A DNA stretch of 64,000 nucleotides from Paenibacillus xylanivorans (lineage in GTDB: Bacteria; Bacillota; Bacilli; Paenibacillales; Paenibacillaceae). The stretch's first letter is position 1. Every line of letters begins with the position of its first letter. Below the pieces are notes generated by a model, which saw only the letters and a program-made list of their open reading frames with translations, did not search any database and had not been told where the DNA came from. Positions 53,006 to 61,029 of this stretch are shown here, in pieces. Position numbers and translations under genes: made by a program. The stretch covers positions 36,682 to 100,681 of the forward strand of contig NZ_LITU01000078.1 of the NCBI RefSeq assembly GCF_001280595.1, read 5' to 3'.

Positions 53006-53851
53006 ATGGATTCGCGCGAGACATTGGACCGGGAGCTGGAACAGATTTTAAAATGGGAAAAAGGGCAGAAGGACTTGTTTATTTGGGACAAAATTGGTCG
53101 TTTGCCATTTGCCATGCTGGATAAAGTGATGCCTAAAGCGCTGAAACAGAAGATTGGAGACTCGTTGAACGAAGTCGGTCAGTATGTGCAGAATGGTGGG
53201 AAATTTCTCGTTCAGAAAAAGAATGTGGCCAAGCTGCTGCAAGAGGAAGCCGCCAAATCGGGTTATGCCATGAAGGACGAATCTTATCACATTGAACAGG
53301 ATGTAGAAGAAGATACAGCGAAGATCCACAGCGTGGAAGGCTTACCCCTTGAAGTGCTGGATCGCACTGCTGATAGCATTACGGACAGTCGAACCAAGTT
53401 TGCTGCCGCACAAGGCGCTGCAACAGGTATTGGCGGCATTGTAACGATTGCAGCGGATATACCGATCGTGATGGGACTTTCCCTAAAGGTGCTGCAGGAG
53501 ATGGCTCTATGCTACGGATATGATCCCGACGAGCCTCAAGAGCGTATATTTATCGTTAAATGTCTGCAATTCTCCTCCGCAGATATTGTGGGCAAGAAAG
53601 CGATTATTGATGAACTCTCCGATTACGATAATCCTGATAAGCAGGTAGAGGTTATCTCTCAGATGCAGGGCTGGCGGGAGGTTTTTAATTCCTACAGTGA
53701 ATCGTTTGGCTGGAAAAAGCTGTTCCAGCTCATTCCGATTGCCGGCATGGTATTCGGTTCGGTGAGTAACAAAAATACGATTCGTGATGTTGCCGAAGCC
53801 GGAAAAATGTTATATAAAAAGCGGCTGATTCTTAAACGTCTTTCACAATGA
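53006..53851 (+). CDS. EcsC family protein
   Basis: 281 residues from the ATG at 53006 (TAGGAGG 6 nt upstream); a longer frame upstream lacks a ribosome binding site. EcsC features: a helical N-terminal half, then FAAAQGAATGIGGIVTIAAD followed by IPIVMGLSLKVLQEMALCYGY, two hydrophobic helices of the family. FGWKKLFQLIPIAGMVFG is near the C-terminus. Members occur near ABC exporters or alone; the biochemical role is unknown. Here it is a single gene. Confidence 0.85.
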   Translation: MDSRETLDRELEQILKWEKGQKDLFIWDKIGRLPFAMLDKVMPKALKQKIGDSLNEVGQYVQNGGKFLVQKKNVAKLLQEEAAKSGYAMKDESYHIEQDVEEDTAKIHSVEGLPLEVLDRTADSITDSRTKFAAAQGAATGIGGIVTIAADIPIVMGLSLKVLQEMALCYGYDPDEPQERIFIVKCLQFSSADIVGKKAIIDELSDYDNPDKQVEVISQMQGWREVFNSYSESFGWKKLFQLIPIAGMVFGSVSNKNTIRDVAEAGKMLYKKRLILKRLSQ

Positions 53852-53899
53852 TGTCCATCACCAAAATTGGGCATGGGACGCCAGCCACTTGGCTCTGAT

Positions 53900-54110
53900 T
53901 CTGACGCTAACGAATCCATGGCACCCTATTATGGCGTATAGAAGGATGCGCCAATTCTAAGGAATCTCACCATCGCTATTTGCATGATAATCATACTAAA
54001 TGATGCGAAACCACACAAAACATGAGGAATAAAGTATCTGTGATTCGTTACATTGGCGGATTGCCAGAAATGATGCCATTAAAGTGCGCTGGATTCGTTA
54101 CACACAATGT
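53900..54110. repeat. Intergenic TAACGAAT element, copy 2
   Basis: TAACGAATCC at about 53908, a diverged TAAGGAATC at about 53959, CGCTATT at about 53974, and GATTCGTTAC twice (about 54041 and 54091). The order resembles the element at 21350-21548. No open frame of note. Confidence 0.45.
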
Positions 54111-54236
54111 GTTCCTACTGTATTCAATAATTTCTCGCAGGCTCAGTTGCTGCCGCTCTTGTTGGCTGACCACCCTTGTCATGAAGTAGGACACCGCGTG
54201 CTGGGAGCTGCACGCGGTTGACGCTAACGCTGACAA

Positions 54237-54284
54237 AACACAAACGGGATAAAGCCTAATGGTACAAGGCTTTATCCCGTTTAC
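54237..54284. terminator. Strong hairpin downstream of the Fsr-type MFS gene
   Basis: AAACGGGATAAAGCCT pairs perfectly with AGGCTTTATCCCGTTT (16 bp). It can end transcripts from either side, but it lies about 120 bp from the MFS stop. Confidence 0.85.
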
Positions 54285-54404
54285 ACAAGATGACGTTGGT
54301 TTGAGGATGGTTAACCTAACCATCTGACGTTACTTTTTGCCAGGCTGTCTTAACAGCAATCTTTTGTCTACTGTTTATTGGATGTTATTCAGAAATAAGA
54401 TCTG

Positions 54405-55679
54405 TTATTCTTCGCTACCATTCTCTTCCGCCCAGCGGTTCAGCAGCTTATCCGATGGAAGCAGGAAGGTGAAGATGCCGATCAGTGGCAGGAAGCTGCA
54501 CATTTGCATGACTGGAGATACACCGAACACGTCGATCCAGTTTCCTAGCACGAGTGCACCCAGACCGCCCATACCAAATGCCAGACCAGTAATCAGACCA
54601 GAGACGGTTCCGATTTTGCCTGGAATCAGCATTTGTGCATACACAACGGTCACTGAGAAGCTGGACAACATAATGAAACCAATAATGCTCAGCAATACGG
54701 CTGTCCAGAACAGATTGGCGTAAGGCAGCAGCAGGGCCAGTGGAGCGGCTCCAGCCATCGACAGGAAGATCATGTTGCGTTTGCCGAAGCGATCCGCCAG
54801 TGGCCCACCAAAGAACGTACCGAGTGCCCCGGCAGCCAGGAACAGGAAGATATAGATCTGTGCGTCTTCTGTGGACAAGTTAAATGTATCCTTCAGGTTA
54901 AACGCATAGAAGCTGCCGATCGAAGCGACATACCACGAACGGACGAAGACGAGCAGAATCAAAATGGTTATGGCAGCAGCAATCTTTTTACGCAATGCCG
55001 GATTGGGTGTACGACGGGCTGCCGCCTGCCTACGCAAATATCCTCCCGATTGCAGCATGCGTCCATACCAGCGAGCGATATAGATTTGGACTGCGATCCC
55101 CGCAGCAGCAATCCCTGTGAATCCGATGGCACCGAACAAACCAAACGGAATGAAAATCCATCTGGTGAGCAATGGGGCCAGAGATTGACCGGCGTTACCA
55201 CCGACCTGGAAGATTGACTGAGCCAGACCCCTACGAGGCCCTGAGGCCATATGAGATACCCGTGAACCCTCCGGATGGAACGCCGCCGAGCCGAGACCGA
55301 CAAAGATGACGGAGATCAGGACGGCCATATAACTATCGGCGAAGGCAAGCAACAGCATACCGGTGAACGTAAATCCCATGCCGATGGGCAGGATGGATGG
55401 CGTCGGTTTTTTATCGGCAAACCAGCCTACAACCGGCTGCATGATAGACGCAGTAAAGTTAATAGCGAACGAAATCCATCCGATCTGTGTATATGTGAGA
55501 TGCATGGAGTCTTTCAGAATTGGAAAAATAGCTGGAATGACTGACTGAATCGAGTCGTTGAACAAATGAACCAGACTGATGGCAATTAAGATCCGATAAA
55601 CGGTACCTTGGGCATCCAATCCGGGTGGAGCTTTCGAACGCGCAGCGGCGTCTTTGGGTAATGAATTTTGCATGGACAT
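54405..55679 (-). CDS. MFS transporter, Fsr (fosmidomycin-resistance-like) family
   Basis: 424 residues from the ATG at 55679 (AAAGGAG 8 nt upstream). Twelve membrane helices in two halves. Fsr-like features: ISLVHLFNDSIQSVIPAIFP in helix 1, then GWFADKKPTPSILPIGMGFT and GSAAFHPEGSRVSHMAS, the last being a hallmark of this branch. The second half has GGPLADRFGKRNMIFLSMAG. It is a proton-driven exporter of small drugs or metabolites; the substrate cannot be told. Monocistronic. Confidence 0.9.
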   Translation of the reverse strand: MSMQNSLPKDAAARSKAPPGLDAQGTVYRILIAISLVHLFNDSIQSVIPAIFPILKDSMHLTYTQIGWISFAINFTASIMQPVVGWFADKKPTPSILPIGMGFTFTGMLLLAFADSYMAVLISVIFVGLGSAAFHPEGSRVSHMASGPRRGLAQSIFQVGGNAGQSLAPLLTRWIFIPFGLFGAIGFTGIAAAGIAVQIYIARWYGRMLQSGGYLRRQAAARRTPNPALRKKIAAAITILILLVFVRSWYVASIGSFYAFNLKDTFNLSTEDAQIYIFLFLAAGALGTFFGGPLADRFGKRNMIFLSMAGAAPLALLLPYANLFWTAVLLSIIGFIMLSSFSVTVVYAQMLIPGKIGTVSGLITGLAFGMGGLGALVLGNWIDVFGVSPVMQMCSFLPLIGIFTFLLPSDKLLNRWAEENGSEE

Positions 55680-55890
55680 GTACAGTTCTCCTTTGGTCGC
55701 GGTCACGAGGGATCAGCGCCTGATGATGTGATGTGCCTAAGCATATTGTTACATAATAGGACAGATTTGCAGGGGCGACAAGGGGAACAGAAGAAATTAA
55801 CGTACTCTATATAATGTAAAATCTTGATATACTCTACTGATTTCACTATTAAAGTTCTACTAAATCAGAAATGATAAAGGACTGATCACT

Positions 55891-56106
55891 ATGAAATCGC
55901 TAGCGCCATATGTTCTTGCCAAACGCAATTTGGCGATGACCATTCTATTTATGGCAGTCATGACTTTTCTGACTATATATGTTGCTTCGACGTCTCTATA
56001 CTTTGCTATCGGATTTTTTGTGGTTGTTCACAAACGCTCAATTTCTATACAAAAACAAAGCCGAATTTCTTCAGATAGAAGAGTTCGGCTTTTGTGCGCT
56101 CTATGA
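55891..56106 (+). CDS. Possible small membrane protein, 71 aa
   Basis: AAAGGA lies 9 nt before the ATG. Residues about 15-47 are hydrophobic (MTILFMAVMTFLTIYVASTS), and the C-terminus is basic (KRSISIQKQSRISSDRRVRL). The last third overlaps the inverted repeat of a terminator, which argues against a conserved protein in this length. It may be a real short gene or chance. Confidence 0.3.
   Translation: MKSLAPYVLAKRNLAMTILFMAVMTFLTIYVASTSLYFAIGFFVVVHKRSISIQKQSRISSDRRVRLLCAL
56056..56094. terminator. Bidirectional terminator at the end of queF
   Basis: AAAGCCGAA pairs with TTCGGCTTT, with an inner TCTTC/GAAGA stem. It lies 50 bp after the queF stop codon. Confidence 0.85.
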
Positions 56107-56143
56107 TTTTATTTTATATATCAGGATAAATGTATCTACCAAA

Positions 56144-56635
56144 TTAACGATTATCAATCGTCTCCGGATACATATCATGATTCATCATACGGTGCTCGGC
56201 CATTTGCTCGTACTTCGTACCCGGCTTGCCGTAGTTGGTGTACGGATCGATGGAAATACCGCCGCGTGGCGTGAACTTACCCCACACTTCAATGAAGCGT
56301 GGGTCCATCAGCTTGATCAGGTCGTTCATGATGATGTTCACACAATCCTCGTGGAAATCTCCATGGTTGCGGAAGCTGAACAGGTACAGCTTAAGAGACT
56401 TGCTTTCTACCATTTTTACATCAGGGATGTAGCTGATATAAATGGTTGCAAAGTCCGGCTGACCCGTAATCGGGCACAGGCTGGTGAACTCGGGACAGTT
56501 GAATTTGACAAAATAATCACGGTACGGATGTTTGTTGTCAAAATTCTCCAGAATTCCCGGATCATATTCAAACGTATATTTTACGCCCTGGTTGCCCAGC
56601 AGCGTCAAATCTTGCATTTCATCAGGTTGTCTCAT
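56144..56635 (-). CDS. queF: NADPH-dependent preQ0 reductase QueF
   Basis: 163 residues from the ATG at 56635, which gives the usual N-terminus MRQPDEMQDLTLLGNQG; AAGGAG lies 13 nt upstream. Short (unimodular) QueF type. The catalytic Cys is C54 in TSLCPITGQPD with the Asp at 61. ESKSLKLYLFSFRNHGDFHE contains the Glu/His part of the NADPH and substrate site. It reduces preQ0 to preQ1 in queuosine synthesis. It is the last gene of the queC-queD-queE-queF operon under a preQ1 riboswitch. Confidence 0.95.
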   Translation of the reverse strand: MRQPDEMQDLTLLGNQGVKYTFEYDPGILENFDNKHPYRDYFVKFNCPEFTSLCPITGQPDFATIYISYIPDVKMVESKSLKLYLFSFRNHGDFHEDCVNIIMNDLIKLMDPRFIEVWGKFTPRGGISIDPYTNYGKPGTKYEQMAEHRMMNHDMYPETIDNR

Positions 56636-56723
56636 CGATTCGTAAACTCTCCTTATTTCCGGCGAAGCAAGAAGCTTACCGGTATATATGATAGGCATTA
56701 TTAGCCTCTGTTTGTTCCCAAAA

Positions 56724-56759
56724 TTACATCATACCGCCCATTCCACCCATAAAGCCCAT
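56724..56759 (-). other. Tiny overlapping frame encoding a GGM-type tail
   Basis: An ATG overlapping the queE stop (TGATG) opens 11 codons, MGFMGGMGGMM, then TAA. The peptide equals the Gly-Gly-Met tail of GroEL, but no groEL gene is here and no ribosome binding site is seen. It may be chance or a remnant. Confidence 0.15.
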
Positions 56760-57604
56760 CAAACGCCGCGTTTGTTGCCCCACACCAAAGTATGCAGTTG
56801 TGGCAGTACACGAACGTCGTTCAGCTCATCCGATGCACTGACTTGATCAATCAGCCACTCGTAACGGGCAAGCAGTGAAGACGCCAGATCTGGTGTATCG
56901 GCAGAAGTCACATCCGGGTTCCCAGTCTGCAAAAATAAATCCGTGCCCGGATACCGTGCATGCACACGGCGGGCATAATCCAGGTCTGTCTCATCGAAGA
57001 TCACGATCTTCAGACTATGGCTTCGTTCCACCAGACCATCAGCCAGTCGGTGGATCAGATCATCCAGTACAGCCCAGTCGGTGTTCATGCCTGAGCTGGG
57101 AGGCTTGGGCGAGACGGTGACTTCGTCAATGTCCGCCAGCCAGGGTTGCCAGCGGGAGCCCTGCGTTTCTACCGCGGTGCGAATGCCGTTCTCCCGAAGC
57201 AGCTTAACCAATCCACCCAGCGAAGCGAGCAGGGCGGGGTTGCCGCCGGAAATCGTCACATGAGAGAAGCGCGAGCCGCCAACGCGGCGCAATTCCTCCC
57301 ACACGCCCTCCGGCGTAATCATCCGGATCAGGTCCTTGCCACTGCCGTCCCAGGTGAAGGACGAGTCACACCAGGAGCAACGATAATCGCAGCCCGCAGT
57401 ACGGACAAACATTGTTTTCTGCCCAATGACCATACCTTCACCTTGAACTGTCGGGCCAAAGATCTCCATCACAGGAATACGAGCCTCTTTGTTTCGTTCT
57501 TGTCCGTGAGGAAGCTTGTTGTCAGCTAATTCCACCGCAGAAGCAGCATTTGTTCCATCGGTACGGGTCGACGTTGTGAGATTGCTTAGTCCTACACTAC
57601 TCAT
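56759..57604 (-). CDS. queE: 7-carboxy-7-deazaguanine synthase QueE
   Basis: 281 residues. The radical-SAM [4Fe-4S] motif is CDYRCSWCDSSF (about 72-83), preceded by the QueE hallmark MEIFGPTVQGEGMVIGQKT. THVTISGGNPALL and AVETQGSRW follow. It converts 6-carboxytetrahydropterin to CDG. About 45 N-terminal residues (to ARIPV) are extra compared with typical QueE. The upstream ATG overlaps the queD stop (ATGAGTAG), which favours coupling, but an internal start near IPVMEIF is possible. Confidence 0.93.
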   Translation of the reverse strand: MSSVGLSNLTTSTRTDGTNAASAVELADNKLPHGQERNKEARIPVMEIFGPTVQGEGMVIGQKTMFVRTAGCDYRCSWCDSSFTWDGSGKDLIRMITPEGVWEELRRVGGSRFSHVTISGGNPALLASLGGLVKLLRENGIRTAVETQGSRWQPWLADIDEVTVSPKPPSSGMNTDWAVLDDLIHRLADGLVERSHSLKIVIFDETDLDYARRVHARYPGTDLFLQTGNPDVTSADTPDLASSLLARYEWLIDQVSASDELNDVRVLPQLHTLVWGNKRGV

Positions 57605-58088
57605 CGATCATCCACTCCCGTCTTGCCTCGGCGTAGCTGGTCGGCGTCTCGTATAAGCGGACAAACTCCGTTCGACCACCCTCGGTTAGTGCGGTATACG
57701 GTTCGGTCTGCAGGGCATGTTCCATTTGTTCAAACAACCATACAACCATATTTTCAGCTGTTGTGTTCATGAGGGGAAGGGTTTCGTTCAAATACTGATG
57801 ATCCAGATACCCTTCAATTTGTGTTTTCCATATCTCCTTGATGTGTCCAAAATCAACTGTAAGCCCGGTCTCACCCGGATAACCGCTAATGCCAAAAACA
57901 ACTTTATACGTATGCCCGTGCAAATTCTTGCACTTGCCTTCATAACAATGCAGGTGATGTGCCGCGTCAAACGTAAACTCCTTGCTCACAAGCACACGTT
58001 TGCGATGATAGCGAAGCTGTGCAGGAAGAATATCTTCCCCGATCCGCTGCAACAGCTCCACAATACGAAATGTTCCCGGTTCTCTCAT
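57597..58088 (-). CDS. queD: 6-carboxy-5,6,7,8-tetrahydropterin synthase QueD
   Basis: 163 residues. Zinc-binding His residues stand in FDAAHHLHCYEGKCKNLHGH, where the catalytic Cys is also found, followed by TYKVVFGISGYPGETGLTVDF. FLDHQYLNE-like YLDHQYLNETLP is also diagnostic. It makes CPH4 from dihydroneopterin triphosphate. The ATG overlaps the queC stop by 4 bp (ATGA) and its own stop overlaps queE, so the three are translationally coupled. The N-terminal 30 residues are longer than usual. Confidence 0.94.
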   Translation of the reverse strand: MREPGTFRIVELLQRIGEDILPAQLRYHRKRVLVSKEFTFDAAHHLHCYEGKCKNLHGHTYKVVFGISGYPGETGLTVDFGHIKEIWKTQIEGYLDHQYLNETLPLMNTTAENMVVWLFEQMEHALQTEPYTALTEGGRTEFVRLYETPTSYAEARREWMIDE

Positions 58089-58777
58089 CGTATGTCCGCT
58101 CCCGCAGTTCCAACAGTAGTAGAATTAGTGCGTTGCTCCAGATAGCGATCCAGTCCGGCTTTGCGCAGTTTGCAGGCAGGACATTCACCGCAGCCATCGC
58201 CGATAATCCCGTTATAACAGGTTAGTGTGTGTTCACGTACATAATCGAAGGCACCGAGATCATCCGCCATTTTCCACGTCTGGGCTTTGTCCAGCCACAT
58301 CAGTGGGGTGTGAATGACAAACGGGTAGTCCATGGATAGATTCAGCGTAACATTCATCGATTTCACAAACGAATCCCGACAATCCGGGTAACCGCTGAAA
58401 TCCGTTTCGCATACACCTGTGACAAGGTGACGAGCCCCTTTTTGCTTCGCCATAATGGCCGCAAAACTGAGGAACAGCAGATTCCGTCCATCGACAAATG
58501 TACTCGGTAATTCGCCTTCTTCATGCGTAATTTCCACATCCATACGGGTGAGTGCATTGGGCGCGAGTTGGTTTAACAAGCTCATGTCTAGTACCGTTTG
58601 CTGCACACCCAGATCGCGAGCGATCTCTGCGGCGCATTCAATCTCCAGCTTGTGACGCTGGCCGTAATCGAAGGTAACCACCTCAACCTCGGCAAATTGC
58701 TGTTTGGCCCAGAACAAACAAGTCGTACTGTCCTGACCGCCGCTGAAAACAACGACTGCTTTTTCTTCGTTCAACAT
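58085..58777 (-). CDS. queC: 7-cyano-7-deazaguanine synthase QueC
   Basis: 230 residues from the ATG at 58777 (GGAGAGG 6 nt upstream). The ATP-pyrophosphatase loop is VVFSGGQDSTTCL, and the zinc site is GDGCGECPACKLRKAG near the C-terminus. FVDGRNLLFLSFAA and CETDFSGYPDCRD are also conserved. It converts CDG to preQ0 with ATP and ammonia. First gene of the operon, directly behind the preQ1 riboswitch and its terminator. Confidence 0.96.
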   Translation of the reverse strand: MLNEEKAVVVFSGGQDSTTCLFWAKQQFAEVEVVTFDYGQRHKLEIECAAEIARDLGVQQTVLDMSLLNQLAPNALTRMDVEITHEEGELPSTFVDGRNLLFLSFAAIMAKQKGARHLVTGVCETDFSGYPDCRDSFVKSMNVTLNLSMDYPFVIHTPLMWLDKAQTWKMADDLGAFDYVREHTLTCYNGIIGDGCGECPACKLRKAGLDRYLEQRTNSTTVGTAGADIR

Positions 58778-58894
58778 AAAAAACCTCTCCATCTTCTTAA
58801 GATCAATCCATGCGCATAGGCACAGAGTGTCGGAAGAACAGAGAAGTTCATGAACTGGCATCCATCAAAAAACACACCTTCTCGTTGGCTGCTT

Positions 58895-58922
58895 CAAAAA
58901 AAGCAGACACGATCTAGTGTCC
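58895..58922 (-). terminator. Expression-platform terminator of the preQ1 riboswitch
   Basis: On the minus strand GACAC pairs with GTGTC, followed by TGC and seven T. The stem begins within the last bases of the aptamer (CTAAGGACAC), so ligand binding and terminator folding are linked. Confidence 0.75.
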
Positions 58923-59016
58923 TTAGTTTTTTACGTACGTTGTTACCTAAAATGTACGCAAGACTATTTTGACCTTAATGAAGGTCGAGTCTTATAGAGG
59001 GAGTTCGCGAACCTCT
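58921..59016 (-). promoter_or_regulatory. PreQ1-I riboswitch with a hairpin insertion
   Basis: On the minus strand AGAGGTTCGCGAACTCCCTC followed by TATAA is a standard 5' part of preQ1 class I aptamers (P1 plus loop), and AAAAAACTAAGG is the standard 3' part. The two are normally contiguous in about 35 nt. Here about 58 nt lie between them, able to form GACT/AGTC with GACCTT/AAGGTC, and TGCGTAC/GTACGTA. A further hairpin (CATGCC/GGCATG) lies just 5' of the aptamer. It controls queCDEF, whose product is preQ1. Confidence 0.8.
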
Positions 59017-59059
59017 CCCATGCCATAGGCATGGATTTTCTTCTTCAATTGTCCGGTAC

Positions 59060-59088
59060 AGTATAACACAATTTTATTATAGTAAGCA
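59060..59088 (-). promoter_or_regulatory. Promoter of the queC operon
   Basis: Minus strand: TGCTTA, 17 bp, TATACT, with TG one base before the -10 (extended -10). It lies about 44 bp before the riboswitch. Confidence 0.55.
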
Positions 59089-59136
59089 TGCTTTCCATGA
59101 GAACCCATTTAAATCCGAGCGGAATGTCACTCGGAC

Positions 59137-59841
59137 TTATTTGATCAATACATTTCCAAAAGGAATGACTTCCTTCAGAATGCGCTTGAATAAGCCTTCA
59201 TCGTTCATATCCTGTTGCAGTCTATGGTTTTCACGGCCAGCCTGAAAGAGTACAGAGCCATGTCCTGTCATCTTCCAATGATAATTCATATGCTGGCTGG
59301 CAAGGTGATTCCCGTACACGGTAAGTTCAAGCTGCGCGTTCTCGGGATAGGCGATAATACTGCCTGCATCTACGTACAGTGGTGCAGTGGGGTGCAGTTC
59401 CTGCTGGCAGACCTGACCCTGTGTCAGCAATCCGATTTTGCCTTTGCCGGAAAATTTCATTTTCACTGCGTCCCGGGTGATCAGCATGTTTTTGATTTTC
59501 TGAATTTTGGTATGCATCGTTACGCCGTCAGAGTAGAAAAAAAGGTGGCGGAAGTCGTACAGCAGATCGCTGTTCTCGCTCAATTCAACTTCCTTCATGG
59601 TGAATCCGGGAGGCAGGGCGGCCACAAATTGACAAGGACCGGTAATTTCGGATTTGATCAGCTTTTTTTTGCGATATATCCCCGTAATATTCATGAATTT
59701 ATCATTGCGACTGCTGCTTGGGCCGCGAAAAGCGACAATTTGCTGGGGGTGTAGAATATGCAGGCGGTCGTCCTGGATCAGCGAGAACGTGACTACTTGT
59801 CCGGCTCCGCCAGCTTCGGTATTGTTCAGGTGTATGTGCAT
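59137..59841 (-). CDS. AIM24 family protein
   Basis: 234 residues of mostly beta strands, without signal peptide. The AIM24/TerD-neighbour beta-roll pattern is seen in LHILHPQQIVAFRGPSSSRN, FRHLFFYSDGVTMHTKIQKI and MKFSGKGKIGLLTQGQ. Members are widespread in bacteria and in yeast mitochondria; the function is not settled. AGGAGC precedes the ATG. The next gene upstream (coiled-coil membrane protein) is 18 bp away in the same direction, so they are probably co-transcribed. Confidence 0.85.
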   Translation of the reverse strand: MHIHLNNTEAGGAGQVVTFSLIQDDRLHILHPQQIVAFRGPSSSRNDKFMNITGIYRKKKLIKSEITGPCQFVAALPPGFTMKEVELSENSDLLYDFRHLFFYSDGVTMHTKIQKIKNMLITRDAVKMKFSGKGKIGLLTQGQVCQQELHPTAPLYVDAGSIIAYPENAQLELTVYGNHLASQHMNYHWKMTGHGSVLFQAGRENHRLQQDMNDEGLFKRILKEVIPFGNVLIK

Positions 59842-59859
59842 GCGGTTGCTCCTGTTCTT

Positions 59860-60315
59860 TTATACTCGGCCTGAACGTCGACGCATTCCCCAGCGCATCA
59901 CCCGAATCAGAATAAAGTATCCCAATATGAGAGAAACGGCTGTGATAATCATCGTCTGAATGCGTTTGGCAGTTGCTGATTTGGCATCCTGATCATTTTG
60001 CAATTTGCTTACCATATCGGTCAGTTTCTCGTTTTGTGCCAGCAGCAACTCGTTCTGAGCCTTGAATGCTTCGACATTAGCCTGGGCTTGTCCCAATTGG
60101 GCAGAGGTCTGATTTAATTGCTCCAGCGTCTGTTTGTAGCTTTCCTGCAAAGCATTTACTTCTCCAGGAAGCTCAGAAACCCGTTCCCATCCACTATAGA
60201 TATCTGAAAATATATTGGCATTCGCTGCACTGACTGTAGAAGTCAAAGAAGCAGTAAACAATACACATGTGGTGAATAACACCCGAATGAAATAACCCTG
60301 AATGGATTTTGGCAT
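59860..60315 (-). CDS. Exported membrane protein with coiled coil
   Basis: 151 residues from the ATG at 60315 (AAGGTG 6 nt upstream). A signal peptide or first helix (about 8-30, VLFTTCVLFTASLTSTVSAA) is followed by a long coiled coil (about 45-110, with ALQESYKQTLEQLNQTSAQL and NELLLAQNEKLTDMVSKLQN). A C-terminal membrane helix (about 122-140) ends with the basic tail RWGMRRRSGRV. The coiled coil should lie outside. Function unknown; probably co-transcribed with AIM24. Confidence 0.7.
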   Translation of the reverse strand: MPKSIQGYFIRVLFTTCVLFTASLTSTVSAANANIFSDIYSGWERVSELPGEVNALQESYKQTLEQLNQTSAQLGQAQANVEAFKAQNELLLAQNEKLTDMVSKLQNDQDAKSATAKRIQTMIITAVSLILGYFILIRVMRWGMRRRSGRV

Positions 60316-60654
60316 GAATGGCACCTTCTTTCGGTTACATAATCGTTTGCCGATTTCGTCGTCATTTGTTGAAATACGGCTCTTACATTATACGTCAAAA
60401 CCGGGACAATGGGTTCAAGATGATGTAGTTTTAATTACCCTATATGAGAATAAATCAATACATGAGGATATTGTTTAATTTTAAGAACTTCGGGGTAATA
60501 AAAGGACAGGGCGGCACTTTGGACGGTCTCCACATCATTCCTTTGCTCCAGCTCCGAGTGCATGCTATTCATAATAACGAAATCTGTAATTTAATGAGCG
60601 AAATCAATATATCCGATTTTTATAAAGATCGTGAATACGAAGGAGTAGAAACGT

Positions 60655-60822
60655 ATGTACACAACTGAACAAGCTGCAACGACCAAAACAATTATGATCA
60701 CTGTAAATGGTGAGCCAATCGGGCGTGAATTGATTATCGACAGTATTACTTATGCTCCAATCACAAAACCTGGATCTGTACAAAAATTACACAAAATGGG
60801 AATGAATTCATCTACGATTTAA
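60655..60822 (+). CDS. Small stalk-domain-like protein, 55 aa
   Basis: AAGGAG with 9-nt spacing stands before the ATG. The peptide begins MYTTEQAATTKTIMITVNGE and continues PIGRELIIDSITYAPITK, which resembles the VNG...IDGTTYxPI pattern of copper-amine-oxidase-like stalk domains, but without a signal peptide and with only one half. A terminator follows 29 bp after the stop. Probably a true short gene; function unknown. Confidence 0.55.
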   Translation: MYTTEQAATTKTIMITVNGEPIGRELIIDSITYAPITKPGSVQKLHKMGMNSSTI

Positions 60823-60850
60823 GTTGGGACTTGTCATATAAAAGTGGTCT

Positions 60851-60879
60851 AAAAGCTTGGCATACTGCCAAGCTTTTTC
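60851..60879 (+). terminator. Terminator of the small stalk-like gene
   Basis: AAAGCTTGGCA pairs with TGCCAAGCTTT, followed by TT. Confidence 0.88.
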
Positions 60880-61029
60880 GTCGTTTATTGTCGTAATTAC
60901 GCGGATTTAGGGAGAAGAAACTAATATTATGGAAAAATTTCCTGCGAACATATGTTCCGTGACAATATAGTGTCCATTTACCCTGATAACTTAGAAGATA
61001 ATACATATAAATCGGGGGAGAGACTACCA

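Noticed and set aside
60444..60668. 74-codon frame before the small stalk-like gene
   Set aside because: It lacks a ribosome binding site and overlaps the ribosome binding site and start of the better-supported 55-aa gene.
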